39,522 nucleotides of DNA from Streptomyces hilarionis (GTDB taxonomy: Bacteria > Actinomycetota > Actinomycetes > Streptomycetales > Streptomycetaceae). Position numbers and translations under genes: made by a program. Of this stretch, positions 29,624 through 37,893 are shown in pieces (position 1 is the first letter of the stretch; every line of letters starts with the position of its first letter). The DNA lies in contig NZ_JAHHIT010000090.1 of assembly GCF_024539675.1 (NCBI RefSeq), forward strand, positions 1 to 39,522, read 5' to 3'. A model generated the notes under the pieces. The model did not search any database and was not told the origin of the DNA. It saw only the letters and a list, made by a program, of their open reading frames with translations.

Positions 29624-29682
29624 GACGACAGCCTCGCCGCGGCGGGGCCCGCACCGCATCCGTGCGGGTACTCAGGGCGTAC

Positions 29683-30837
29683 TCAGAACGCCGAGACGCC
29701 CGTCAGCGACCGCCCGATCAGCAGCTTCTGGATCTGGCTCGTGCCCTCGTACAGAGTCATGACCCGCGCGTCGCGCAGCAGTTTGCCCGCCGGGTACTCG
29801 TCGATGTAGCCGTAGCCGCCGAAGACCTGAAGGGCGTTGTTCGCCGCGCGCACGGCGGCCTCCGAGGCGAAGAGCTTGGCCTTGGAGGACTCGGTGGCGA
29901 AGGGCAGGCCGCGGTCGATCAGGTCGGCGACGCGCCAGGTCAGCAGCCGGGCCGCGTCCACGTCGACCGCGATGTCGCTGATCAGCTCCTGCACCAGTTG
30001 GTGGCGGGCGATCGGCTTGCCGAACTGCTCGCGCTCGCCCGCGTACCGGACCGCCGCGTCCAGGGCGGCCTGCGCGATGCCGACACAGCCCGCGGCGACC
30101 GACATCCGCCCCTTGGCCAGCGCCGACATCGCGACCGAGAACCCCTTGCCCTCGGGCGCCAGCAGCGCGTCGGCGGGGACGCGGACGTCCTGGAGGACCA
30201 GTTCGGCGGTCGCCTGGCCGCGCAGTCCGAGCTTGCCGTGGATGGCCCGCCGGGTCAGACCGGGGGTGTCGGTGGGGACGAGGAACGCGGAGACGCCCTT
30301 GTGGCCCGGGGCGTCGGTCGAGCGGGCGAAGAGCAGGACGACGTCGGCCCACGTGCCGTTGGTGATGAACGTCTTGGCGCCGTTGATGACGAAGTCGTCG
30401 CCGTCGCGGACCGCGCGGGTGGCGAGGTTGCCCGCGTCCGAGCCGGTGCCGGGCTCGGTCAGGCCGAAGCAGCCGACGTACGCGCCCGAGGTCAGCCCCG
30501 GCAGCCAGCGGCGCTTGTGCTCCTCGCTCCCCCAGGCCGCGATGCTCTTGGCGACCAGCCCGAGCGAGACGGACACGATCCCGCGCACGGACGAGTCCCC
30601 GCGCCCCAGCTCCTCCGTGACCAGGCAGTACGCGAGATGGTCGCCGCCCGAGCCGCCGTACTCCTCGTCGACGGTCAGCCCGAGGAAGCCGACCTCCGCG
30701 AGCTTCGCCACGATCGACCGGTCGACCTCCTCGGCCCGGTCCCAGGCCACGACGTGGGGGGTGATCTCACGCTCCACGAAGTCCCTGGCGAGCCGCTGGA
30801 CCGCCACCTGCTCCTCGCTGAGCCCCAGATTCACCAC
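29683..30837 (-). CDS. Acyl-CoA dehydrogenase (short/medium or branched chain)
   Basis: 384 residues from GTG 30837 (second in-frame GTG at 30834). Standard FAD-dependent fold: CFGLTEPGTGSDAGNLATRA and FITNGTWADVVLLFARS in the middle domain, REQFGKPIARHQLVQELISD and QVFGGYGYIDEYPAGKLLRD in the C-terminal domain. The catalytic glutamate is in LYEGTSQIQKLLIGR, the butyryl/medium-chain type position, unlike the ACAD10/11-like gene in this window. It makes 2-enoyl-CoA and passes electrons to ETF. It is divergent from a TetR gene, with a shared operator at 30868-30886. Confidence 0.92.
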   Translation of the reverse strand: MVNLGLSEEQVAVQRLARDFVEREITPHVVAWDRAEEVDRSIVAKLAEVGFLGLTVDEEYGGSGGDHLAYCLVTEELGRGDSSVRGIVSVSLGLVAKSIAAWGSEEHKRRWLPGLTSGAYVGCFGLTEPGTGSDAGNLATRAVRDGDDFVINGAKTFITNGTWADVVLLFARSTDAPGHKGVSAFLVPTDTPGLTRRAIHGKLGLRGQATAELVLQDVRVPADALLAPEGKGFSVAMSALAKGRMSVAAGCVGIAQAALDAAVRYAGEREQFGKPIARHQLVQELISDIAVDVDAARLLTWRVADLIDRGLPFATESSKAKLFASEAAVRAANNALQVFGGYGYIDEYPAGKLLRDARVMTLYEGTSQIQKLLIGRSLTGVSAF

Positions 30838-30867
30838 GAGATCACCCCACCGCCGAAGTCCGACTTT

Positions 30868-30886
30868 AAATTAGCACTGCTAGTTT
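30868..30886. promoter_or_regulatory. Candidate operator of TetR 30914-31546 (site 3a)
   Basis: AAATTAGC-ACT-GCTAGTTT: 8-bp arms with one mismatch and a 3-nt spacer, lying between the divergent acyl-CoA dehydrogenase (start 31 bp away) and tetR (28 bp away). The same pattern recurs at 36196-36214 before the ALDH gene. It is one of the few AT-rich spots in the window. Confidence 0.72.
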
Positions 30887-30913
30887 CCATGGTGCAGCCC
30901 TACTATGTGCGCC

Positions 30914-31546
30914 ATGGCCCGACCGCGCAAGCCCCTTCTCAGCACCGACCGGATCGTCCGGGCCGCACGCGCGCTCGTGGACGCCGAGGGGCTCGCGGCC
31001 GTCTCCACGCGCCGGCTCGCCGCCGAACTGGGCGTGAGCGGGCCCTCGCTGTACAACCACTTCCGCACCAAGGACGAGATCCTGGAGGCCGTCGCCGACT
31101 CGGTGAGCGCGCAGGTCGACCTGTCGATGTTCGAGGACGACCGCGACTGGCGCACCGCGCTGCACGAGTGGGCCGTCTCCTACCGCGCCGCCCTGCGCGA
31201 CCATCCGAACATCGTCCCGGTCCTCGCCCGGGGTCCCGGCCGGCGGCCCGCCGGGCTGCGGCTGGCCGACGCGGTCTACGGCGCGATGGTCCGCGCCGGC
31301 TGGCCCGCCGCGCAGGCCACCTCCATCGGCGCGCTGATGCGGTACTTCGTCATGGGCTCGGCGCTCGGCTCCTTCGCCGGCGGCTTCGTCGACGACGTCA
31401 GCGCGTACGACCCCGCCGACTACCCCCACCTAGGCCAGGCCCACCTGCTCGCCGACCAGCAGGAGAAGATCGACGAGCGGGCGTTCGAGACCGGCCTGAC
31501 GGCCCTGCTGGACGGGCTCGCCCGGCAGTTCGAGCACCTGCCCTAG
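30914..31546 (+). CDS. TetR-family regulator of the ACAD / ALDH-ADH regulon
   Basis: 210 residues from ATG 30914; ATG 30905 in frame is possible. The helix-turn-helix domain reads RIVRAARALVDAEGLAAVST and LGVSGPSLYNHFRTKDEILE. The C-terminal half (DWRTALHEWAVSYRAALRDHPNI, ALMRYFVMGSALGSFAGGF) resembles the tetracycline-repressor-type C-terminal domain. No ribosome-binding site is visible before either ATG, so the mRNA may be leaderless. Divergent from an acyl-CoA dehydrogenase gene; the palindrome in the shared gap suggests control of that gene and itself. Confidence 0.88.
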   Translation: MARPRKPLLSTDRIVRAARALVDAEGLAAVSTRRLAAELGVSGPSLYNHFRTKDEILEAVADSVSAQVDLSMFEDDRDWRTALHEWAVSYRAALRDHPNIVPVLARGPGRRPAGLRLADAVYGAMVRAGWPAAQATSIGALMRYFVMGSALGSFAGGFVDDVSAYDPADYPHLGQAHLLADQQEKIDERAFETGLTALLDGLARQFEHLP

Positions 31547-31559
31547 CAGGCGGGCGGGC

Positions 31560-31583
31560 ACGGTTCGGCGTGGGCCGAACCGT
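31560..31583. promoter_or_regulatory. 10-bp inverted repeat before the ArsR-type gene (operator or terminator)
   Basis: ACGGTTCGGC (31560-31569) and GCCGAACCGT (31574-31583) are perfect arms around GTGG. It lies 13 nt after the tetR stop and 9 nt before the ArsR-type start, so it can be read either as the tetR terminator or as an operator for the wHTH regulator that follows. The symmetric TTCGG/CCGAA core and closeness to the start make an operator attractive. Confidence 0.6.
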
Positions 31584-31592
31584 TCGTCGCCC

Positions 31593-32354
31593 ATGCTGGA
31601 CCCCGTGAGCGACACACACGCGGGTGATCATCGGGACGCACGGGCGCCGGGGCTGGCCGCCCTCGCCGGACTGGTCGCCGACGAGACGCGGGCCGCCTGT
31701 CTGCTGGCGCTGCTCGACGGGCGGGCCTGGACCGCCGGAGAGCTGGCCCGGCACGCGGGCGTGGCCGCGTCGACGCTGAGCGAGCACCTGGGCAAGCTGG
31801 TCGCGGGCGGGTTGCTGGCCGAGGAACGCCAGGGGCGGCACCGGTACGTCCGGCTCCTCGACCCCCGCGTCGCCCAGCTCCTGGAGGACCTCGCCGCGCA
31901 GGTCGCCCCGGATCCCGCCCGCCGTCCGCGCGGCCTGCGGGCCTCGACGGCCGGTTCGGCCATGGCCCGGGGCCGCACCTGCTACGACCACCTCGCCGGC
32001 CGGCTCGGCATCGCGCTCACCGACGGCCTCACGGCGCGGGGGCTGCTGGGCACGGCGGACGGCGGGGCGGGCCGGGCCGCCGACTTCGCGCTGACCGAGG
32101 CCGGAGCACGCTGGTTCGCGGACAACGGCATCGCGCTCGAGCGGACGACCCGCCGGCCGCTCGCCCGCGCCTGCCTCGACTGGACCGAGCGCCGCCCCCA
32201 CCTCGCGGGCGCCGCCGGCGCGGCCCTGTGCCGGCACGTTCTCGACGCGGGCTGGTGCGTGCGCGTCGGCTCGGAACGCGCGGTGAAGGTGACACCGGCC
32301 GGCGAGCGGGCGCTGACCGAGCTCCTGGGGGTCGAGGCGACGGCACTGCACTGA
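31593..32354 (+). CDS. ArsR/SmtB-type winged-helix regulator with extended C-terminus
   Basis: 253 residues from ATG 31593; GTG 31608 is an alternative. The wHTH (about 20-95) has LVADETRAACLLALLDGRAW, TAGELARHAGVAASTLSEHL and a wing RQGRHRYVRLLDP. About 150 further residues contain CYDHLAGRLGIALTDGL and ARACLDWTERRPHLAGAAG, a recurring actinobacterial C-terminal extension. No CxCxxC metal site is seen in the recognition helix, so a metal sensor is unlikely. The EamA-type exporter downstream on the same strand is a plausible target. Confidence 0.82.
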   Translation: MLDPVSDTHAGDHRDARAPGLAALAGLVADETRAACLLALLDGRAWTAGELARHAGVAASTLSEHLGKLVAGGLLAEERQGRHRYVRLLDPRVAQLLEDLAAQVAPDPARRPRGLRASTAGSAMARGRTCYDHLAGRLGIALTDGLTARGLLGTADGGAGRAADFALTEAGARWFADNGIALERTTRRPLARACLDWTERRPHLAGAAGAALCRHVLDAGWCVRVGSERAVKVTPAGERALTELLGVEATALH

Positions 32355-32484
32355 CCGGCGCCGGTCACACGGCGGGGTGCGGCGGCGTGGCGCCGCGCCG
32401 CCGGGCCCGGCGCGCGCCGCCGCCTGCTCCTCGTCCGAAATCCGCGAGACCGGGACCTTCTTCCTTCCTAGCCTGGAGACCATG

Positions 32485-33519
32485 ATGAACAGTGCTCGGC
32501 GTGCGGAACGGCGTACGCGAGGGGCGGCCGCCGGGGCGGCCGCGGTCAGCGTCGTGCTGTGGGCGTCCGCCTTCGTCTCGATCCGCAGTGCGGGGGACGC
32601 GTACTCGCCCGGGGCGCTGGCGCTCGGGCGGCTGCTGTCCGGCGTCGCGGTGCTGGGGATCGTCTGCGCGGTGCGGCGTGAGGGGTGGCCGCCGCGGTCC
32701 GCCTGGCGCGGGATCGCCATCTCCGGGGTGCTGTGGTTCGGCTTCTACATGGTGGTGCTCAACTGGGGCGAGCAGCAGGTGGACGCGGGGACGGCGGCCA
32801 TGGTCGTCAACATCGGGCCGATCCTCATCGCGCTGCTGGGCGCGCGGCTGCTCGGCGACCTGCTGCCGCCGCGCCTGGTGACCGGCATGGCGGTGTCCTT
32901 CGCGGGCGCGGTCACGGTGGGGCTGTCGATGTCCGGCGAGGGCGGGTCGTCCGTGCTGGGCGTGGTGCTGTGTCTGCTCGCCGCCGTCGGGTACGCGGGC
33001 GGGGTCGTCGCGCAGAAGCCCGCCCTGGCCCGGGCGAGTGCGTTGCAGGTGACCACGTTCGGGTGCGCGATAGGGGCGGTGGTGTGTCTGCCGTTCGCGG
33101 GCCGACTCGTCCGGGAGACGGCCGAGGCGCCGCTCTCCGCGACGCTGAACATGGTCTACCTGGGCGTCTTCCCGACCGCGCTCGCTTTCACCACGTGGGC
33201 GTACGCGCTGGCCCGGACGACGGCCGGCCGCATGGGGGCGACCACGTACGCGGTGCCCGCGCTGGTCGTGGGGATGTCGTGGCTGGCGCTGGGCGAGGTG
33301 CCCGCCCCGCTCACCCTGGCGGGCGGGGCGCTGTGTCTGGCGGGGGTGGCCGTGTCCCGCTCCGGACCGCGCGCCGCGCCGCCGGTCCCGACCGCCGGGG
33401 CCGCGCCCGCCGGGGCCACGGGCGCGGAGATGACCGGGGCGTCGCCCGCGGGACCCTCGGGCGCGAAGACCCCGGGGACCACGACCGCGGGGGCCGCGGG
33501 CGCGGAGACCGGGACCTGA
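32485..33519 (+). CDS. EamA/DMT-family exporter with long low-complexity tail
   Basis: 344 residues from ATG 32485, for which GGAG lies 6 nt upstream; ATG 32482 is directly before it. Ten membrane helices in two EamA repeats (AVSVVLWASAFVSIRSAGDA in the first, MVYLGVFPTALAFTTWAYAL in the second) mark an RhaT/YdcZ-like small-molecule exporter. After the last helix (near residue 290) comes about 50 residues of Ala/Gly/Thr/Pro repeats such as TAGAAPAGATGAEMTGA, not part of the family. It follows the ArsR-type gene on the same strand and may be controlled by it. Confidence 0.87.
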   Translation: MNSARRAERRTRGAAAGAAAVSVVLWASAFVSIRSAGDAYSPGALALGRLLSGVAVLGIVCAVRREGWPPRSAWRGIAISGVLWFGFYMVVLNWGEQQVDAGTAAMVVNIGPILIALLGARLLGDLLPPRLVTGMAVSFAGAVTVGLSMSGEGGSSVLGVVLCLLAAVGYAGGVVAQKPALARASALQVTTFGCAIGAVVCLPFAGRLVRETAEAPLSATLNMVYLGVFPTALAFTTWAYALARTTAGRMGATTYAVPALVVGMSWLALGEVPAPLTLAGGALCLAGVAVSRSGPRAAPPVPTAGAAPAGATGAEMTGASPAGPSGAKTPGTTTAGAAGAETGT

Positions 33520-33673
33520 GGCGCCATGGCCGGGGAGTCGGCCCCGCCGTCGGCCCGCCGTCCTCCCCCGTCGTCGTCCACCTTCGTCGTCCCGCCGTCC
33601 TCCCCCGTCGTCCCGCCGTCGTTCACGCGGTCGCCGGAGGCGGGTCCCGGGCGGAGCGCCCGCCCCGCCGCCG

Positions 33674-34756
33674 TCAGAAGATCACCAGAGCCCGTCCGCC
33701 CTTGCCCGCCAGCATGCTCTCGAAGGCCGCCGGGATGTCCTCCAGGCCGATGCGGTCGGTGACCAGGGCGCCCAGGTCGAGGCGGCCGGCCCGGACGTGG
33801 CCGGCCAGGACCGGGAGGTCCTTCGCCGGGTCGCAGTTGCCGTAGACGCAGCCCGACAGGGTGCGGCCCCAGTGGAAGAGTTCCAGGGCGTTGAAGGTGA
33901 CCTGCTGGTCCTTGCCGCCGATGCCGACGACCGTGGTGCGGCCGCCGCGCCGGGTGGACTCCCAGGCGGTGCGGATGGTGACGGCGCGGCCCACGCACTC
34001 CACCGCCACGTCGACGCCCTGTCCGCCGGTGAGGCCGCGGATGTCGCGTGCCGTGCGGTCGGAGGCGACGACGTACTCGGTGGCCCCCGCCGCACGGGCC
34101 AGCGCCTCCTTCTCGGGGGAGACGTCCACGGCGACGATCGTCGAGGCCCCGGCGATGCGGGCGGCCTGGAGGGTGGCGAGGCCGACCCCGCCGACGCCGA
34201 AGACGGCGACCGTCTCGCCGGACCGGACCCGGGCGCTGTGGTGGACGGCGCCGTACCCGGTGAGGACCGCACAGCCGAGGAGGGCCGCGTCGGTGAGGGG
34301 GACGCCGTCCGGCAGTGGCAGGGCGCAGGAGGCCGGGACGACGGTCTCCTCGGCGAACGCGGCGACGTTCAGGCCGGGGTGCAGCTCCGTGCCGTGCTGC
34401 GTGCGGGCGTGGACCTCGCCCGCACCGGCGAGGGCGTCGGCGCACAGCCAGACCTCCCCGAGGGAGCAGGCATGGCAGGCGCCGCAGGACGGGGCCCAGT
34501 TGAGGACCACCCGGTCGCCGGGGGCGAGGTGCTCGACGCCCTCGCCGACGCCGACGACGGTGCCGGCTCCCTCGTGCCCGAGGACGGCGGGGACCGGCAG
34601 CCGCATGGTGCCGTCGGACAGGGACAGGTCGGAGTGGCACACCCCGGCGGCGGCGAGCCGCACGCGGACCCGGCCGGGCCCCGGCTCGGGCAGTTCGATC
34701 TCCGTGATCTCCAACGGGGCCCCCACGGCGGGGAGTACGGCGGCGCGGACAGCCAT
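33674..34756 (-). CDS. Zinc-dependent alcohol dehydrogenase (MDR)
   Basis: 360 residues from ATG 34756 with GGGAG upstream. The catalytic-zinc ligands lie in GVCHSDLS and GHEGAGTV. The structural-zinc cluster CGACHACSLGEVWLC has four cysteines. The coenzyme motif is VFGVGGVGLATLQAARIAG and VAVDVSPEKE favours NAD. The segment FHWGRTLSGCVYGNCDPAKD resembles class III/NDMA-type ADHs acting on longer alcohols or thiol adducts. It follows the ALDH gene by 14 nt on the same strand, so alcohol to aldehyde to acid oxidation in one operon is likely. Confidence 0.91.
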   Translation of the reverse strand: MAVRAAVLPAVGAPLEITEIELPEPGPGRVRVRLAAAGVCHSDLSLSDGTMRLPVPAVLGHEGAGTVVGVGEGVEHLAPGDRVVLNWAPSCGACHACSLGEVWLCADALAGAGEVHARTQHGTELHPGLNVAAFAEETVVPASCALPLPDGVPLTDAALLGCAVLTGYGAVHHSARVRSGETVAVFGVGGVGLATLQAARIAGASTIVAVDVSPEKEALARAAGATEYVVASDRTARDIRGLTGGQGVDVAVECVGRAVTIRTAWESTRRGGRTTVVGIGGKDQQVTFNALELFHWGRTLSGCVYGNCDPAKDLPVLAGHVRAGRLDLGALVTDRIGLEDIPAAFESMLAGKGGRALVIF

Positions 34757-34770
34757 GGTCGGTGACTCCC

Positions 34771-36159
34771 TTAGAACTGGAGGGACTTGGTCTGGAGGTA
34801 CTCGGCGAGGCCGTGCGCGCCGAGCTCGCGGCCGACGCCCGACTGCTTGTAACCGCCGAAGGGCGCAAGCGGGTTGAAGCGGCCGCCGTTGACGTCGACC
34901 TGGCCGGTGTCCATCCGGCGGGCGAAGGCCACCGCCTCCGCCTCGTCCCCGGCCCAGACCGCGCCGGCGAGCCCGTACACCGTGCCGTTGGCGATCCGCA
35001 GGGCGTCCTCCTCGTCCTCGTAGCGCAGCACGCACAGGACGGGCCCGAAGATCTCCTCCTGCGCGACGGTCATGTCGGGGGTGACGTCGGCGAAGACCGT
35101 GGGGCGGACGAAGTAGCCCCGTTCGCGCGGGGAATCGGGGCCGCCCGCCACCAGCCGGGCCCCCTCGGCGACGCCCTGGTCGATGTACCCGCGCACCCGC
35201 TCGCGCTGGCGGGCGCTGACCACGGGGCCGATGCGGTCGGCGTACTTGGCGGCCGCCGCGGCGGCGAGCCCGACCGCCTCGTCGTAGCGGTCGCGGTGGA
35301 CGAGCATCCGGGTCCAGGCGCTGCACGTCTGCCCCGAGTTGGACATCACGTTGGCGACGCCCACGTTGACGGCCCGTGCGAGGTCGGCGCTCGGCAGGAT
35401 GACGTTGGCCGACTTGCCGCCCAGTTCGAGAGCCGTCTTCTTGACGGCCGCGCCCGCGGTGGCCGCGATCCGGCGGCCCACGGCCGTGGAGCCGGTGAAG
35501 GAGACCAGGTCGACCTCGGGGTGTTCGGCCAGGGCCTGGCCGGCGACCGGGCCCAGCCCGGTGACCAGGTTGAACACACCGGCCGGGACGCCCGCCTCGT
35601 GGACGGCCTCGGCGAACAGCTGGGCGGTGAGCGGGGTGTCCTCGGCGGGCTTGAGGACGACCGTGCAGCCCGCGGCGAGCGCCGGGGCGACCTTGGCGAC
35701 GATCTGGTGGAGCGGGTAGTTCCAGGGGGTGATCGCGCCGACGACGCCGATCGGCTCGTGGAAGACGGTGGAGTTGCCGACCCTCTCCTCGAAGGCGTGG
35801 GTGGCGGCCAGTTCGGCGTAGGAGGCGGCGACCGCGATCGGCACGGCCGCGTGGACCGCCTGGGAGAAGGCCAGGGGTGAGCCGAGTTCGGCGGTGACGG
35901 TCTCGGCGATCTCGTCCTTGCGGGCGGCCAGGACGTCCCGCAGGGCGGTCAGACGGGCCGCGCGCTCGGCCGGCGGCGTCGCGGCCCAGCCGGGCAGGGC
36001 GGCCCGGGCGGCGCGCACCGCGGCGTCGACGTCCTCGGCCCCGGCCGCCGGGACCCGGCCGATGACCTGCTCGTCGACCGGGTCGACGACCTCGATCACG
36101 TTGCGGCCCGCGGCCGGGCGCCACGCGCCGTCGAGGTAGATGCCGTCATGTGCCTTCAT
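34771..36159 (-). CDS. NAD(P)-dependent aldehyde dehydrogenase
   Basis: 462 residues from ATG 36159 with GGAGGGAACGCG upstream. ALDH superfamily: ITPWNYPLHQIVAKVAPALA, VLKPAEDTPLTAQ, the general-base glutamate in LELGGKSANVIL, and the catalytic cysteine in NSGQTCSAWTRM. EEIFGPVLCVLRYEDEEDAL and the C-terminal PFGGYKQSGVGRELG complete the family set. It oxidises an aldehyde to an acid; the preferred aldehyde is unknown. It is the first gene of an operon with the zinc ADH, with a TetR-type palindrome 37 bp upstream of its start. Confidence 0.93.
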   Translation of the reverse strand: MKAHDGIYLDGAWRPAAGRNVIEVVDPVDEQVIGRVPAAGAEDVDAAVRAARAALPGWAATPPAERAARLTALRDVLAARKDEIAETVTAELGSPLAFSQAVHAAVPIAVAASYAELAATHAFEERVGNSTVFHEPIGVVGAITPWNYPLHQIVAKVAPALAAGCTVVLKPAEDTPLTAQLFAEAVHEAGVPAGVFNLVTGLGPVAGQALAEHPEVDLVSFTGSTAVGRRIAATAGAAVKKTALELGGKSANVILPSADLARAVNVGVANVMSNSGQTCSAWTRMLVHRDRYDEAVGLAAAAAAKYADRIGPVVSARQRERVRGYIDQGVAEGARLVAGGPDSPRERGYFVRPTVFADVTPDMTVAQEEIFGPVLCVLRYEDEEDALRIANGTVYGLAGAVWAGDEAEAVAFARRMDTGQVDVNGGRFNPLAPFGGYKQSGVGRELGAHGLAEYLQTKSLQF

Positions 36160-36195
36160 CGCGTTCCCTCCGGCGGGCGTCGTCGTCCGCGACCT

Positions 36196-36214
36196 AAACT
36201 AGCGCCGTTAGTTT
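36196..36214. promoter_or_regulatory. Candidate operator of TetR 30914-31546 before the ALDH-ADH operon (site 3b)
   Basis: AAACTAGC-GCC-GTTAGTTT has the same arms and 3-nt spacer as 30868-30886, with 17 of 19 symmetry positions matched. It lies 37 bp upstream of the ALDH start and is conspicuous in otherwise GC-rich sequence. Confidence 0.72.
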
Positions 36215-36246
36215 TCCGGCACCAGGGGCCACGGGAGCACGTCCGC

Positions 36247-37584
36247 TCACTCGTCCAGGTCGGGCAGCCGGGCCGGGGCCGGGCTGACGCGGTCGCCGTG
36301 CTGGTCGAAGACGAAGACATGGGCGGTGTCGACGAGGAGCGGGACCTGCATGCCGTGCCGCAGGTCGAAGTCGGGGGTGGTGCGCACGACGAGGTCGCCG
36401 AGGGGGCGGTGCCCGGCGGGCGCGGGCGGCCCGTCCTGCTCGGCGGGCTCGTCCAGGACGACGACCGGTCCGGCCCGCAGGCTGCCCGCGCGCTCCCGCA
36501 GCCGGCCCAGCACCCCGCCCTCGCGCCGGCGCCGCCGGGAGGGCCGCGGGAGCGGCCGGGGCGCCTCCAGATCCGGTACCAGGGCGGACCGGGAGCCGGT
36601 GTTGAAGTGCACGAGCACCTCGTGGCCCTGGAACTCGACGTGCTCCACCAGACCGGTGATGTGGGTCTCCTCGGGCCGGGCCTCGGCCGGCGTGGCGATG
36701 CGGACGGCCTCCGAGCGCAGCCCGACGATCACCTCTCGCCCCTGTTGCACGCGCAGCAGCTTGTGGTCCGGGCAGAGGGGTTCGGGCAGCCGCAGGGCCT
36801 GTCTGCCGAGGCTGATCGTCATCGCGCCGTCCAGCGGGGCCCGGACCAGGCCGCGCAGGAGGTTGATGCGCGGGGTGCCGATGAAGGCGGCGACGAAGAC
36901 GTTGCGCGGCAGCGCGTAGACCGAGCGCGGGGAGCCCACCTGCTGGAGGACCCCGCCGCGCAGGACGGCGACCCGGTCGCCGAGCGACATGGCCTCGGCC
37001 TGGTCGTGGGTGACGTAGACCGTGGTCACGCCGAGGTCCCGGGTCAGCCTGGAGATCTCGGCGCGCAGACGGTTGCGGAGCTTGGCGTCGAGGTTGGACA
37101 GCGGTTCGTCCATGAGGAAGGCCGAGGGGTGGCGGGCGATGGCCCGGCCCATGGCGACGCGCTGGCGTTCCCCGCCCGAGAGCTGGGCGGGGAAGCGATC
37201 GAGGAGGTCCTCGATGCCGAGCATCCGCGCGGTGGCGTCGACGCGGGGGGCGGGGTCGGCGCCGGGCGCCTCGATGCGCAGCGGGAAGCCGATGTTGTCG
37301 CGGCCAGTCATGTTCGGGTAGAGCGCGAAATTCTGGAAGACCATCGCGATGTCCCGGTCGGACGGCGCCAGGTCGTTGGCGTATCCGCCGTCGAGGCGCA
37401 ACTCGCCCTCGGTGATGTGCTCCAGCCCGGCGATCATCCGCAGCACGGTCGACTTGCCGCAGCCGGAGGGGCCCAGCAGGACGAGGAACTCGCCGGGCGC
37501 GATGTCCAGCGACAACCGGTCCACCACCCGTCCGCTGCGGGCGTGGACCTTGCTGACGTCGTGCAGGGAGATGGCGCGTGTCAT
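36247..37584 (-). CDS. MalK/UgpC-type ABC sugar-transporter ATPase, orphan, with insertion
   Basis: 445 residues from ATG 37584. The nucleotide-binding domain has Walker A LLGPSGCGKST, Q-loop MVFQNFALYPNMT, signature LSGGERQRVAMGRA, Walker B AFLMDEPLSNLDAK and the switch THDQAEAMSLGD. A C-terminal OB/TOBE region follows (VIVGLRSEAVRI), as in MalK and the multi-sugar MsiK of Streptomyces. Between the TOBE halves an Arg-rich segment with RPSRRRRREGGVLGRLRER (about 335-390) makes it longer than the usual 370-380. No permease or binding-protein genes are adjacent, so it may energise transporters encoded elsewhere. Confidence 0.88.
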   Translation of the reverse strand: MTRAISLHDVSKVHARSGRVVDRLSLDIAPGEFLVLLGPSGCGKSTVLRMIAGLEHITEGELRLDGGYANDLAPSDRDIAMVFQNFALYPNMTGRDNIGFPLRIEAPGADPAPRVDATARMLGIEDLLDRFPAQLSGGERQRVAMGRAIARHPSAFLMDEPLSNLDAKLRNRLRAEISRLTRDLGVTTVYVTHDQAEAMSLGDRVAVLRGGVLQQVGSPRSVYALPRNVFVAAFIGTPRINLLRGLVRAPLDGAMTISLGRQALRLPEPLCPDHKLLRVQQGREVIVGLRSEAVRIATPAEARPEETHITGLVEHVEFQGHEVLVHFNTGSRSALVPDLEAPRPLPRPSRRRRREGGVLGRLRERAGSLRAGPVVVLDEPAEQDGPPAPAGHRPLGDLVVRTTPDFDLRHGMQVPLLVDTAHVFVFDQHGDRVSPAPARLPDLDE

Positions 37585-37893
37585 GAGAGGTGTCCCCGGG
37601 GACTCACTAGGGCGCTGGTGCTCCGCGGTCCGGTCCGCCCCGTGCGGGTCGACGGGGCGTTGCGTCACGGAAGTTAACGGACCGTGCCCGGCCGGGGGAA
37701 GAGAGGGGGCCGGATCGGCGGCCGTGGTCCGACGGGTGAGAAAACCGGACCCGCTGGTTCACACGCTCGGGGGCCGCCGACCCGGCCGGAGCCGCCGGAC
37801 CCGCCGGGCGCCGGGCCGCGCGGGACGGTCGCGGCCCGGCGCCGGGTCGGCGGGGGGGGTCAGGGGTCTGCCACGGGTCTGCGGGGGGGTCTG
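37585..37893. other. Intergenic gap with sortase terminator and repeats
   Basis: 309 bp between the ABC ATPase start and the sortase stop. No gene is credible. It contains the upstream region of the ATPase gene, the hairpin at 37807-37843, an 8-G homopolymer near 37851 and most of the GGGTCTG repeat. Confidence 0.55.
37807..37843 (-). terminator. Terminator of the sortase operon
   Basis: GGCGCCGGGCCGCG (37807-37820) and CGCGGCCCGGCGCC (37830-37843) form a perfect 14-bp stem with a 9-nt loop, about 50 nt downstream of the sortase stop on the minus strand. Confidence 0.75.
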
